64,000 nt of DNA. It comes from Heterobilharzia americana (taxonomy: Eukaryota > Platyhelminthes > Trematoda > Strigeidida > Schistosomatidae). Positions 1-14,300 of the stretch are shown piece by piece. Position 1 is the first letter of the stretch, and each line of letters opens with the position of its first letter. Under the pieces are notes generated by a model. It made no database searches, was not told the DNA's origin, and was given only the letters and a program-made list of their open reading frames with translations. The stretch lies in assembly GCA_944470555.2 (NCBI GenBank), contig OX104127.1, positions 139,890,786-139,954,785 on the forward strand, read 5' to 3'. The translations under genes were made by a program, and so were the position numbers.

Positions 1-483
1 CTCTTCGATATTCGTTCTGGGTTGGAGTCGGTGGGTCTTATGTACTAAGTTATCTGTCTATTAAGCGCGCACATTGTATCGTCTTGGAACTAATAGCGAT
101 TTCAATGGGTATTCGAATTTCATTGATATTGTTGACTTACTTTGTTGATAAGTATCTGTGAGCAATAACCTAAGCTCAAAGGTTCATACTCGTTACGTTT
201 AACAACCCAATGTAAACATCATTTCTCGAAGCAAGTACGACGTGCCTAATGGAAGTCAAAATACCAGTAGTGTTATGAGAAAAAAAGGTTTTCACCTCAG
301 TAATATGAAATATCGAATACTATTTCTCTTCGTTGTTGTTATTGTTAGGAGTCAGCTGGTTGAAAACTCTGGATTGATATTCTGATCCTCCTAATATTAC
401 TTATCAGTAAGGCGTTTCTTCATCCCAATGTCGAACTGAATCGATTGGAACTCCACTCAGCAACTTGGTGGATATTTTTACGA
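1..483. other. Presumed PHKB intron, nothing recognised
   Basis: AT-rich sequence without a supported exon, RNA gene or repeat family. Confidence 0.5.
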
Positions 484-625
484 CATACAATGAGCCACAC
501 CTATTGTGTGAGGGCTCATGATACTACCTGGTTGCCCAAACCTCGGTAAATGAAGCGGGGTTCGAATCCGTGACCCGTGGCTGAAAGTCAACTGCCTAAA
601 CCAATAAGCTACAATTCCATGCATC
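484..625 (-). mobile_element. S4 tRNA-headed SINE
   Basis: In reverse: tRNA-like head with GGGTTCGAATCC-like B box... AACCCC, then CCGAGGTTTGGGCAACCAGG and the 3' part with GCCCTCACACAATAGG. No ribozyme is seen in this family. Confidence 0.72.
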
Positions 626-924
626 CAATGTAAATTTGAACATACTTCACCCAGTGCACAGGATGATAAGCTTTACTACCAAGCTGTACAAATCACTAGT
701 GTCACTCTGTTGGATTGAATCAAGTACACATATTACTTATGAGATGGAAAGAATAGAGATTTTTCGACCACCAGTTACTGATCAAAATCTATACATCATA
801 TATGCCACTAAGCAAAGCAAGGGAAAAAATCAGTGCTATCAGTTTAGTGTTTGATTTTATTGGAGTCTTTTCAACAAGAATAAGCCATGAATCTAGGCTT
901 TATGTTAAGAAGGTAATTGTTGTT

Positions 925-1960
925 GATGAGTGAGAAAGAGATGCAAAATTTAGAGGAAACTCAGTGATGCTTTTGAAGTGAAGAGTAAAACAAGGCTGTC
1001 TACTATCACCCATGATATTCCTGATTGTAGTGGACTGGATCATGCAACAAACAGTGGGGTGCGAGAAGAGGGGGATACGCTGGCTTGACCGTGGAAAAGA
1101 ACCTAGAATATTTAGATCTCGCCGATGACTTATGTCTAATGTCACACAAACTCGAAGATCTACAGGCAAAACTAACAAGTTGACAGAAGAGGCAGCGAAG
1201 GAAGATGGGACTGACTTCAGGTGAACGTAGATAAGACAGAGGTGATGAAGATATCCAACCAACAACAACAAACTCCAATCACCATGAACGGGAGAAACTT
1301 AAAGGAAGTAGCCTCTTTCACCTATCTAGGAAGCACTGTTTCAACTACAGGCGGCATAGATGAAGACGTCAAAGTAGCCAGGATCGGAAAAGCAAGACAG
1401 GCTTTCATTAGCCTGAAACCAGTGTGGAGATCTTCTGCACTCAACTCAGCATAAAGTGTGAACAAGATGTGGATTTTCAACACCAATGTCAAATCAGTGC
1501 TTTTATATGGCTCAGAGACTTGGCGTGTTACGAAAGGGAATTCCGACAAACTACAGACATTCATGAAGAACTGCTTACGCTTGCTCGTTACTGAAGCTCA
1601 GATGGATTGCCATAAAGAATAAGCAACAAGGAACTCTGGTTGACTGGGAACGAACCAACGAAGCAAGAACCTATTGCTGAACAAATATGCAGTGGAAGTA
1701 AGTGTAGATGGATTGGGCATACACTGAGAAGTCCGAGTGGGGACATCACGCTGCAGGCCAGTTGCTCGAGTGGAACTCCGATGGGAAGCGACGAATTGGG
1801 CGTCCTAGGTGAGGGTGACATGGGGGAGATCGTGTGAGGAAGAAATGAGAGGTTGTGGGCTGTTGTGGAGCCAGGTTGAAAAGATTACAGAGGCGGAGTG
1901 GAATGGAGATGTGCTACTGAAGCCCTATATTCCATTAGGAACCCAAGGAACAAATAAATA
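925..1960 (+). mobile_element. R1 RTE-like retrotransposon fragment (3' part, with tail)
   Basis: The translation gives pieces of a reverse-transcriptase C-terminus: VNVDKTEVMKI, FTYLGSTVSTTGG, SVLLYGSETWRV and RWIGHTLR, broken by frameshifts and stops. The end has the family's '...CCATTAGGAACCC' terminus and an A/AAT-rich tail. It is 5' truncated and dead. It lies in the intron before exon A. Confidence 0.85.
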
Positions 1961-2201
1961 ATATAATAATATTAATTTACATATGATCACAGAAAAAAAT
2001 AATTAAGTAGCATGAACTGAACTGAAATAATCAAAGGAAGAAGAAATTACACAGTTTTTTATATTCTTGATATGTATAAAATTTGTAGAATTAGAGTGGA
2101 CTTGGAGTACACAATATATATCTTAGACATTTTCAGTCATTCTTCTTTTTATTATCAAGCTTATTTCATTTTTATTCTTGTTTTGTTTTAAATTTTTTTA
2201 G

Positions 2202-2393
2202 GGTACTGATGCTTCACTTATACCAGCTTTGTGTTGGCCTGCGTATGGTACATGCTCAACAGATACACGAACACCAGCGTTGGAACGTTGTGTAGAACGT
2301 TTGAAAGGTCGTTATGGCTTTAAACGATTTACTCGAGATGGTTATGCTACTGTTTTGGATACAAATAGTGAATATCAACCAGGAGAATTAATG
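2202..2393 (+). CDS. PHKB: PHKB exon A (64 codons)
   Basis: A polypyrimidine tract and AG end at 2201; the donor GTTTGT starts at 2394. Phase is 0 at both ends. It encodes GTDASLIPALCWPAYG, then RLKGRYGFKRFTRDGYATVL, the strongly conserved PhK segment near the end of the glucoamylase-like domain. Confidence 0.93.
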
Positions 2394-5300
2394 GTTTGTT
2401 TAATAATAGTAAAAAAGTATTATTACCATGCTGCTTGTTCAGTCTGCTTGCCAATTGATGATGTAATTAGGCTTCATGTATAAAACGGCCTCTCTCTCTC
2501 TCTCTATTTATTTCGTGTTATTATCATTCAGTTCACATACATAGGCCATATTTGTAGCTTTATATTTATAGATTACTGCTTAAACTTGAAGTTTCATTGA
2601 TAAACTTTTGATTTCCAAAGTGAGCATCACTTGTCCACCCATCTGAAATATGCACATTTTGAAGCATAAACATCCTCCATCATTGATTGGCATTTATTTT
2701 ATTTGCTGAATACCTCTATATCATGAGGAAACTGTACATCAGCAGCTGTGAGTCACTGGTTTAGTGAGTTGGCTTTCAACCAAGAAGTCACGGGTTCGAG
2801 GCCTGCTCCACCTCATCATCATCATCATCATTATCAACATAGGACCAGGCATTACTGCGTAACGGTCCGAGTTGCCACACCTCATATCAGCACATCAAGT
2901 AAAAAGGTAGTGAGGTGAAGGATGAAGATAAGTGAATGCAGTCAAAAGAAATATAAAGTATGAGAAGAAAGGAAAGAGGAGTGACAAAATAGTGAGATTC
3001 GGTATAGCGTTGTTAAGATGAGGATAATGTGTGTATACATCTGCGCCACTGACTTCGGTTCTGAGCCATATCACCTAGGGTCTCCAACCACTGGTTCCTC
3101 TTGTCCCGTGGACCCCAACCACCTAGTCTGCATCGTCCTACATGGCTTAAACCAACAGTCAGAGACTTCATACATTGGTGCCATGTTTTAGTCTGGCCAC
3201 CTCGGGCCTTTTTCCAGCCTGAACCCACCTCAGCCAACATTGTGTGACGAGGCAATCGGTGACTAGGCATACGTAGTACGTGTCCCAACCATCTCAGTCG
3301 ATGAAGGTTCACAACCTCGTCGACTGACTTACCTCTTCTCCCTAAAACTTTACACCTAACTCCTGCTCCACCTACCGAGGTTTAGGGAGTCAGGTAGCAT
3401 CACACACAATAGGCCTGGTTTATTGCCTGTTGCATGTATATGTACAAGGTTACTGAGAACATTTCGTTCGTTCATTAGTTATAAAGTATCAGATATTGGT
3501 AAATATCTGATGTTGAATGCGATTTTGTTTAGAGCTGTAATTATTTTTATTTTTCGAATTCTCTTGTTATACACTCACAGACGCTTTCTTATACACGCTT
3601 CTCTTTAAGTGATATCTGCCTGAGAAATGTTATGACTTCAATTTTCAGCGGTATCCTATTTATACACATTCTCCCGGTCATATTATTGTGTGATATGGCG
3701 AATATATTATATGTATGAATATGTACATACAAACTGACTGTATTCATAGGATTGCTTACATCTTATATCAACATGCAGGTTATTCCGGTGACTGATGACG
3801 CATTTGAATACGAGAGTAGTCGTCACCCACAAACATACAAACTCAGTGTAGAACCTCGCGAAAAAGTGCATCGGCTCAATTTATCATACTTCACAATGGT
3901 ACACAAAGGACAGGTGGATAGAAAAGAGTGATATCAAGGTAGACAAATTTGTGTGAAAAAATAAGCAATTTGAAGACAGAGATTAGTGCAAATAGTGAAG
4001 GTTTAGATGATGTCAATGAGTGAATAGATCTGTGTTATTGTGACCAATTTTTAACCATTTCACCGAGAATCATTCTTCAATCACTGATTCCTATTGTCTG
4101 AGGGACTCCAAGAAGTCAGTCTACCACATGTGATCACAGGACTGAGATGAAGAGTCGGAGACATGATGAACTGGTGCCAGGTTTTTGTCTGGACACCGTG
4201 AACTCTTCTCCGAATAAGTCGAACTTCACTTAGCATTGGACGTTGGAATGCGCAATGTATGTCGAAGTGTGTCGAAGTGTCCGATGATGGTTGATAACCT
4301 CATAAATCGACTTTCTTATCATGCGTAGTATCCTTCGTGTGACCTGAACATTATTCAGGTCAGTTGATGATTCCAGCAATGGGGAGCAATGCTAAATAGA
4401 TACATCTGTGATCAAAATCTTGTGACCTTTTGATGTCGTTTACTTTTAATGGCCCTATTTCACATCTCGCATTTAACAGGTGTGAGACGGATGCCAAACA
4501 CACTTTGATTTCTGCTCAAGATGTTTAGAAGACCCTGCATTTCGTCAGCGTCTTCACCCAGGAGGATAGTGTCGTCTGCATACTCCGAGTCAGTCAGATA
4601 ACTTCCAGGGAGTAGGTTGGTCCTTATGAAGTCAGACAGACCTAGGGTTGTGTTCATTGGAACTTGTATAACGAAGTCCCAAGGACTTGGATATGTGTTG
4701 CTCACTTCGGTCAAGAGGCTTGCACAGTATTAACTGTTTGCCAGCAGTGATACTAACGGAGGAAGCAGATAGATAGTCATACCGTCATTTAGCATCCTAT
4801 AGGATCACAACCACTTGGATGTCGGTTCTGAAGTCATACAAGTCAGTATCTTGAGACGTTGTCTAATAAGTGGATCAAGGAATTAATGTACAATTTGACC
4901 AATAAAAATTTACTTTGCGCTGATTACGACTATAGTTAGGATGACAGACAACATATCAATTATGAATGTCATTCATGCATCTATTTTGTTCACATTGTGA
5001 TTAGGTGACTTACTCTGTTAAGGCTTACACATTTTGATGTATCTTATGACATACTTTGGAGTCTTCTGTCTGCATACATGTTCCACTGGTCTCAATATGT
5101 CTTCTCCATTGATTTGCCGGGTGTGAAATCAACTAGGAAGTTGTAGAACGGTGGTAGTTCGTGAGTCAGTTAGTGGACTCTAACCGTTGGTAACAATCAG
5201 GACAATTACCAAGAACAGTCGGAATCGCTGGCGATTTTGTAGTTCAATTCGGAGGTTTGTGGGAATTCGTTTATTGACTTCAGGTTGGTTTTCATCATGA

Positions 5301-8300
5301 GGTGACATCAGTTTAAAAAAAGGGAAACCGGGGAGCACTGGAGCATTGGATTCCGACTCAGTGGCTCAATGATAAAATGATGGCCATGGAGTCTGAAGGT
5401 CCTGGGTTCGATCCCTAGTGGGTAGGGTCGTGAAGGTGCACTTCTGGGGAGTCCCATACTGGGACAAAACAGCTTTTCAGTGCTCTTAGCTTCCCAGTTT
5501 TTCTCCAACTGATGTCAATTCATGATGAATACCTACCTGAGATGTTGTAGTTCTTTTGTGTCCACGACTATTGAGTAGTATTACACAAATAATGAACGCT
5601 TGTGAATGTGCTGTATGTGGCTGTTTCTCCATCTCTGACCATTTTATATTTTTTTATCATTATGTTTATCCATTATACCGTCATAATGTATGTGGTTGTA
5701 GTGTTTTATGTGATTCACTTCTCGTTATTCATACTGTATCAAGTTTGTGTTGTAAATTGTGAAATAAAAGCATAGATGGTAACCTTGAACCTCCAACTTT
5801 GCATTCCAGTGTATTGTGGGGGCATTATTTTAATCTTTTGAAGTCATTTAATGTCTACTTCTTCAAGAGTGTGTAAAAGTAAACCGTACTTTTCATACAT
5901 ACTACACTGTAAGGAAGTAATTTTTATCATACACATACTGATTCTCTTACGGTAATTTTTGTAGTCAGTTTCGAAGATATGATGCACAAGTGGAAGATTA
6001 CTGTCTAGGACAGCATAGCTACAGCATAATTCAGCTTTGTTTTCTGTCTCTCCGGTATAGTTTTATCTTCTTTTACTGAAGCATAGCACAGTCCATTTTA
6101 TCCAACGGTATTAACGTTCATAAATGTCAGTACAACGCTACTCAGGCTGATCAGTGAATTTCGCTAGGAAGATCAGAGTGATCTATACACCAGATGACCA
6201 TTTCGCTCCTTTCAAGCCGACCTCATCAATGGCGTACACGGACAAATTAAGGTCACAGAGCTGAATTGTTCATATCATTTGAATCTAGCTAGTTGACTTA
6301 AATGGATTGGTGTGCCTCAAATAGAATGATTAATTTTCAAGTGATTTACAAATTGCACAGTTCACCTTGATATTTCTCGCAGATGAGTAATTTTTTAACT
6401 GGCCAACCTTGGTGTCAACAGAGTTTCCATTGGAAACCATTCAACCAATATCACAATGTATGGTTTGTGAAACAAATGTCATGAACTAACGAAATGTACT
6501 GCTGAACAAGATGAGTATTAGTGATTTATAACTACACCTTGTCAAAAGTATGTATTAACAGATAGTGTAATTTGGTCAAAGAGATATCCTGTATATGTTA
6601 TTGTTTCAATTCAATGTTTATATGATGCCGTATTCGAAAGATTGGCCAACTTAGGTACTGCAAAAAATGACTTTTTGTTGAAAAGTAAATCGAAACTGAA
6701 AATAAGAAGTCTTGGTAAATTTACAAGGTATAGGTGAATTCATGCCAAACCAACGAGTTCTTTATGTTTTACTTGGAGGGGATGTAATTAACTAAGGTTT
6801 CCATTGTAAATAATTGGAGACTATGCACTGTGCCTTTCTCACCTGTCTAAGAAGCACTGTTTCAACTACAGGCGGCACAAACGTGGACATCAAAGCCAGG
6901 ATCGGTAAAGCAAGACAGGCTTTCATCAGCCTGAAACCAGTGTGGAGATCTTCTGCACTCAACTCAGCATAAAGTGTGAACAAGATGTGGATTTTCAACA
7001 CCAATTCAGTCAAGTCAGTGCTGCTAAATGGTTGAGAAACTTGGCGCGTTACGAAAGGGAATTCCAACAAACTACAGACATTCATGAAGAACTGCTTACG
7101 CTGACTCGTTACTGAAGCTCAGATGGATTGCCATAAAGAATAAGCAACAAGGAACTCTGGTTGACTGGGAACGAACCAACGAAGCAAGAACCTATTGCTG
7201 AACAAATATGCAGTGGAAGTAAGTGGAGATGGATTGGGCATACACTGAGAAGGCCGAGTGGGGACATCACGCTCCAGGCCAGTCGCTCGAGTGGAACCCC
7301 GATGGGAAGCGATGAATTGGGCGTCCTAGGTGAGGGTGACATGGGGGAGATCGTGTGAGGAAGAAATGAGAGGTTGTGGGCTGTTGTGGAGCCAGGTTGA
7401 AAAGATTACAGAGGCGGAGTGGAATGGAGATGTGCTACTGAAGCCCTATGTTCCATTAGGAACCCAAAGGACAAATAATAACAAAAAACAATAATGCACT
7501 CGGCTGGTGTCTCACAATAGTGATGATTAACTGGTCACCTATTCCATAGTTATCAGTGGTTGTGGTGGTTGGGAAGAGAGAAAGGAAGAAACGAGTTGAA
7601 ATGTGATAGGGAAAAACATGGAAAGGTATAGATTCTTTGTGAATTTACCTAATAACTATGACTATAAGCATAGTTAAACGATGGTGGTAAATAAAAAATA
7701 AACGATGGTGAACCTACTAGACATAGACCATTTGGCATTTGCTTGCAAATCATAGCAGACAGCCGCCTCTGTGTTCTTTGTTGTTACTTGCTCCCGCATA
7801 TACATATGAAAGGACGAATATATTTAGAGTTAACAAGATTCGGAAATTCATCTATAATTTGCACTGTGTGAATGCAAATGTTGTGTGTTACAGTGATACA
7901 ATATTCTCAGCTGGAAAGCTCCTAGACCGTGCACTCCTTATTCATCTATTAATTCTTACCGTAACACCAATCATATACTTTGAAAGACAAATTAGAAAAA
8001 TATCTAACTCTTGGGTATTCCAACTCTATTTATCAACTTACAGCTACATTCAGAAATAGTTATATAGGAAGAATAGAATGGGGGTTGTCTTTTAAAATTG
8101 CTGAGCCAAAAGAATGTCAAAGAATCTTATTTTGAGTTCATTCTCATTCACTAGTTCAATAGCTCATCACTTCTTTAAGCTCTTGAATACCTTATGAAAA
8201 AATAACAAGTAATTATACTGGGTCATGATTGAAGATGAAATGAAAATGTGGACCACGGTCGGATTCGAACCAACAACCACAGGGTTTCCGGTCCGATGCT

Positions 8301-11300
8301 CTACCAGCTGAGCTACGAGGTCCAGTATAAATACTAATCTGTCAAACTATAGCTATCTAAGATAGTCAAATGATAACGAGTAATTAGCAAGTGATGAAAG
8401 GTGATGATTATGCTATTACTCATTGGTAAGGAATCATAATCATGGTTTATTTCCTTTCATTATCAGATTATGATTTTACCGGAAATTTTCAATCAAAAAT
8501 CCCAGTATATTTTGTTTTACAGATTTAAAATATTAGTGATAAAAAGAAAGCATGTTTATGATGTGAAGTATGTTAGTTTAATTAACAATCAAAATCACCT
8601 TTAGGTATACTGATTCATGTACAGTTTTAAAAGCATGAAAAGTTTTTAGTATATTGATGGGTCACTGTAGGATAACTAACTTCATATTGTCTAGTCCTAA
8701 GTGCTGATGGAATTCTACTGATCATTTTGCAATGTAACAGAGAGACAAAATCAACGTAAAATCTCACATAGAAGTGAATCAGTTCAAGATGTTACACTTC
8801 ACAGTAGCATGCAAAGAATAAGTGAATCGAAAAAGATTGATGTTAGAGTAGACTGTATGAGGAGGAAGAGTTCGAAAATGAAGGTTATTGAATATATTCA
8901 AGCCTTAGAAAACGTTGTAGATTGAATACATCTGCATCATTGTCACTAATGTTTGGCCATTTCACCAAAAGTCATCAATCATTACTGATTCCTGTCGTCT
9001 CGGGGACTCCAACAGGCAGTTTACACCTCCAATCTAGGAGACATAATCACAATGCTTGATTAGCTCAACGGCAAAGTATCCGACTGCAGTACTAAGTGTG
9101 ATGGGAGGTTTCAATCTCAAAGAGACATCAGTCGCATCGAGATTGCAGGTACTCCTTGCTGACAAGGGATGAAAAACACGGAACTTAGTTCCTGCGTTTC
9201 CTGCCGATTATTAGAATCCAACTAACATCTAACGTATGAAGTATTTTTGAAATGATCATGTTGTGTGGAAGATCGTGAATATTTCTCTTTGTTTTAATAA
9301 TGAGTTAGGACCTAGAGGTTGCTGCAGAAGATATTTAACTGTATTTAATACAAAAGATAAATCGATGACCTTGTATACAAGGTATAGGATATACTCATTT
9401 TGACAGGGTTAGTGATACTACACTATATATTGTAAAAGTCAATATGCTTAACGGCATTCACAATTGTAATTAATAGGTTGAAATTCATATGTTTGGATTT
9501 ATAAGCAGTATCTCCACATAATAGTAATGTTTTGGAAAAGAAATGGAATCATGAAGTCTGCGGACTTTGCAGAGAATGTTTAAAGAAAAGAAAAACATTC
9601 AAGCTGATTTTTAGACAAAGTATCTGTCCAATTCTCTAGAAGCCACTTCTGAAGAGGATAAATAAATTCAAAAACCGTTACACGTCTGTGTTTAGGATTT
9701 GAAGGCATATGCATGAAACAGACAAGAGTTGATCACACAAGATGAATCAGCCCTGGCTGGTCAGTGACCGACGAAATATACGTACGGATGCTGAAGCCTC
9801 TCTTGGCTTCCAACTTACACCATTAATGGCGCCGCTGTAATATCTGATTGCCTGTTAAAAGCCGAGCGCACGGCACAGCGGTTCGCTCTGTCCTACACAT
9901 GGTTGTGAAATATAGCCTTTGAAGGTAGAGGAAACGAAAAGACTTCAGGTATTCGACCAGCGCTCCCTTCGTAGCATAGCCCGTGTATTGTGGTGTCACC
10001 ACATGAGTAACGTAGAAGTTAGGTGTAGAATTTTACGGAGGAGAGGAAAGTCAGTTGGTGAGGTTGAGAACCTTTATCAACTGAGGTGGCTGAGATATGT
10101 GTTACGCATGCCTTTTCACCGTCTGCCTCGTTGCACAATATTGGCTGAATTAGGTTTTCTCTGGAAAAGGGCTTTGGATGGCCAGACTAAATCATGGCAT
10201 CACTATATGAAGTCTTTGGTCCAAGTCGCACAGCAGAGTGTAGACTTTCCAGTTGGGGTCCGCGTGGCAACAGAAACCAGTGTTGGAGACTGTAGGTAAT
10301 ATGTCTGAGAATCGATGTCAGTGGCGCAGATGTATTCACATATACTGAATTCAGTATTTTCTTATTTCTGTTATCTTGTCATGACTTTCTACCGCTCTTT
10401 TGTCGATTCCTCTGACTTCCACACTAGTGGATTGTTGCTTGTTGTGCTGATATGAGTTTTGCTGCAACTGAAAAACTATGTAATAACCCCAGATCCTAGA
10501 TTGATGCCAGTTGACTGTCCAGCTAATCACACAATCCAACTGCTTTGGTTGAAATAGACATAGTGTATTTCAACCCAATGGTCACTGGTTGACGTTTTAG
10601 TATTTGTGTTTATTGCTGTTGTCTGACATTTATTTACTTTTAGATAACTTTTTTTCCATTCCAAACTCTTATTTTGCTTTTTTTTTCCTGTAGAAATTTG
10701 TTGGTATCGAGAATGAATGGCCAATGTTTTTTGCTTATATGATTATTGAAAGTAAGTTAAACACTAATTGCTTACTTCTAATCGAATTGTATATTTATAT
10801 CATCACTTTATCATTTCAATGAACTTTAAGCATTCTCGGGATAGATTTCCAATTAACAACATATTCAGTGCACACGTTGACATTATGTCTATTTGATTTG
10901 TACAGTAGTGGTGTGAAATGTGTACCTGAATTCTTGTCGTTAATAAGCTATTCATACAGACTGTATGGTTTCATGTATTTATAAAATGAAGGCGTTGTGA
11001 TTCCACTTGAAAAAAAAACTAGGTTTATTTTACTCACGCTTCCTTGATAGTATAATCGAAAGATGAAGTTTATCTGTGATTTATTGGCTCAGTATATTTC
11101 GAATAATCTGATAATACATTTATTTGTTCAGTCAGTTTATATAAAACCGAAAACTCGAAGGGAATTAAAACAGTTATGATAATTTATACTGGGTGATTGT
11201 GGAGATCTACTACACTCATCACAAAGCGTGAACAACATCCGGATTTTCAACACCAATGTCAAGTCAGTGCTCCTATATGGTTCAGAAACTTGGCGTGTCA

Positions 11301-14300
11301 CGAAAATCATTTCCAACAAACTACAGACATTCATCAACAGCTGCCACCTACGCTCACTCGATACTGAAGCTGAGATGGATTGCCATAAAGAATAAGCAAC
11401 AAGGAACTCTGGCTGTCCCCACAATGAACCAACCGAGAACCTGTTACCCAATAAATATGCATAGAAAGAAAGTGGAGATTGATTGGTTTGGGCATACACT
11501 GAGAAGGCCGATTGGGGATATCACGCATGAGGCGAGGCCGTGGAGTGGAATGGAGAGGGGAAACGACGAGTTGGGTGTGGAGGTGAGGTTGACATGGAGG
11601 AAATGGTGTGAGGAAGAAATGAAAGCTTGTGGGCAGTTGTTGCAGAGAATAGAGTGTAATGGAGGCATGCTACTGCAGCCCTATTTTCTACTAGGAACCC
11701 GAAGGAAAAATATAATGATAATAGTACTGGGTGATGATTAAAGGTGAAACGAAAATTGGACCACAGCTGGATTCGAACCAGCTACGACTGGGTTTCCGGC
11801 CCGATGCTCTACCAACTTAGCTACGAGGTCCAACTACTGATCAGATTTTTATTTCACTTCAGTCACTAAGGGTTTTGTTCGACTACCATTTTCACCTTCA
11901 ATCGTCACCTATTATCAATACTAGTCTGCCAAACCATGGGTATCTCAGATAGTCAAAATGATAATTAATATGATACTCCCCCATCTCTAATTCAGTTATA
12001 TTGTGATTGGAATGAGAAGTCCTCACTAGGCAGCCAGTGTGATTACGGTCAAGCGATAGTAACGTGTCACGAATTCACAAAACGTTTGGTGATTGAAGTG
12101 AAATAAAAATCTGGTCAGCATTCGGACCCCGTAGCTTAGTTGGTAGAGGATCGAGTCGGAAATCCCGTTAGTCGCTGGTTCGAATCCGGTGGCGGTTTGA
12201 ATTTTCTTTTCACCTCCATCATCACCCAGTACAAATACTAGTCTACCAAACTACGGCTATCTCAGATAGCCAAATGATAATAGGAGATTAAAATTAAGAT
12301 TGATTATAGAATCTCAATTACTCCTGTATAGCAACGGGGAATTACGAGTACCAAACAACATCAACTACTCTTTATAATGTTCGTCTTCATACAGACTGGT
12401 AAACACAATGGGATGTGACGCAATCGTTTATGCAGTGTTTAAGTTTGTGATGAAGTATGTTTTGTTTTCTCAGTGGTGATAAGCTCGACTTCATAGTATG
12501 TTTTATCAATGAAATCTTTGAGTCTCAAATTAGTACTATTCAACCCCCTTCTTCATAGTTGGGTGGTGTGAACGCTTCTCTTGGATACGGAGTATAAATA
12601 GTGGGCATTGGTATTAGCTAGTTTCTGAAACGATTTATCAATTTCAACGAATTTCCGTTTTTAATGTGTTCTAGTCAGTAATCTGAATCTCCTGCTTTAT
12701 CTGATGCATAAATACGATAGATCCTGTTGAATAGGTAGGTGTTTTACTAGAACTCACTGGCATAAGATCGAACAGAAATTTAGATTTAGGCTTTCTGTAC
12801 ATCGACTGTCTCCTTTTTGACTCAAGAGTGCATCTAGGAGTTGCAGATGATCGTTATTCTCTTCTTCACTTGTTAGGCTGATGAGATTTTGTGCACTGTT
12901 GAGCCTTTTTCACATCAATATGAATCGTTGACATATCTTTTGTAAGGAAAAACTAGGTAATCCATATGAATTCGGGAATTTAAACCTGATAGGTTTCAAT
13001 GATTGAAAATTTTCTTTTCTAATATTGACCAGATTATGTATAACCTTCTCTTCCACTATTCTACTATCTCACGGCGGGATATCGGCTATGAATTTCCTTT
13101 CATCACGCCTCTACCAGACTCAGACCAACAGTCAGGCACTTCACAGACTGATATTGTTTTTAAACCTGGCTGGTTTCAGTTTTTCTCTAAACTCAACTTA
13201 CTTCAACTAAAACTGTGTGACGGCAAACAGTGACTTGGGATGCGTAACACATCTCAGCCATTGCAGACGATGAATGTTCACAGTCTCATCAGTTGATTTG
13301 CTTTCTTTAAAAGTCTGCGGCTGACTTCTACACTACTGATGTGGTGGTTCCACGACACACGATCTACACTTTTAAGCTGTCGAACACCTTAACCCTTCTC
13401 ATATCCACGTTTAATGGCGATATTTCACAACGATATGGTACGACAGAGCAAAGTGCTGAGTAGTATACATCGACACCATAAACAGCATGAAGTAGCAAAA
13501 GCCAAGCGTACCTTTTGGTTATGAACCGAGATTTCATTGGTTGCTAACCCACTTACCTAGGCAGTTTCGACTTTTTGAGTAAGTGCAGTGGTCAACACAA
13601 TCAACAATCACTCTCTTTCATCAGAGGAGACGCTTAAACAGGCTAACCCGCTGAGACTCGAACCTAGCGCCCATCATTTCAAGCGCCAAAGCGTTCTATC
13701 CACTAGGCCACTGAGACACGAGAGCCATCACTTTTGCATCGGGTATCACTTATTTTATGCTGATGCTTATGGTCTCCCTTTGCTATGCTGTGTTCAAATA
13801 TCTGTTGACGTGTCTGTTAATGCAATGGAATATTTTGCCTTACATTCATGTGACCATATGTCTTGATTTTATATGAAATTCCCTGGGTATTTCAGAGTTT
13901 ATGGTTTTCAATTAGTTTGATGTAGATTATTTATAAATTGATAACAACTGTTAATGTAGATAAGTGGTTTGTGTTATGAAGGTCATCATTTCATATCGAT
14001 AAGAGACTGAAAATATCATGAACATTTTTAGTGGCTTAATTACAACATGCGTTTAATTTAGTTTGACTACATATTCTAAATTCAATATTGTCATAAACAA
14101 GTTCAACTTATACTGAAATTGTGTCCATTTAAAAAAAAATGTACTGGATTTGATTTTTCACCTTAAATCCCTTGTCCATTTTGTGACTGTAATACATATG
14201 TATTTTGAGGTTAATAGGATGGACTGAAATTAGTTAGGGAACCATTAAAAACATGGGAGTACGGATAGCCACTTCGTCCTAATATGGGACTCTTAAGCAG

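Noticed and set aside
7739..8059. 106-residue open frame as a gene
   Set aside because: No domain, no ATG at the start and no splice or composition support.
8250..8325. tRNA gene candidates (also 5347, 11758, 12127, 20620, 43628, 47892, 52848)
   Set aside because: A and B boxes and partial acceptor arms are present, but there is no proper anticodon arm, and each is embedded in a repeated SINE unit.
12127..12285. Hammerhead in S3
   Set aside because: A GAAAC occurs in the tRNA-like head of some copies, but no CUGANGA strand or stem I partner is near it.
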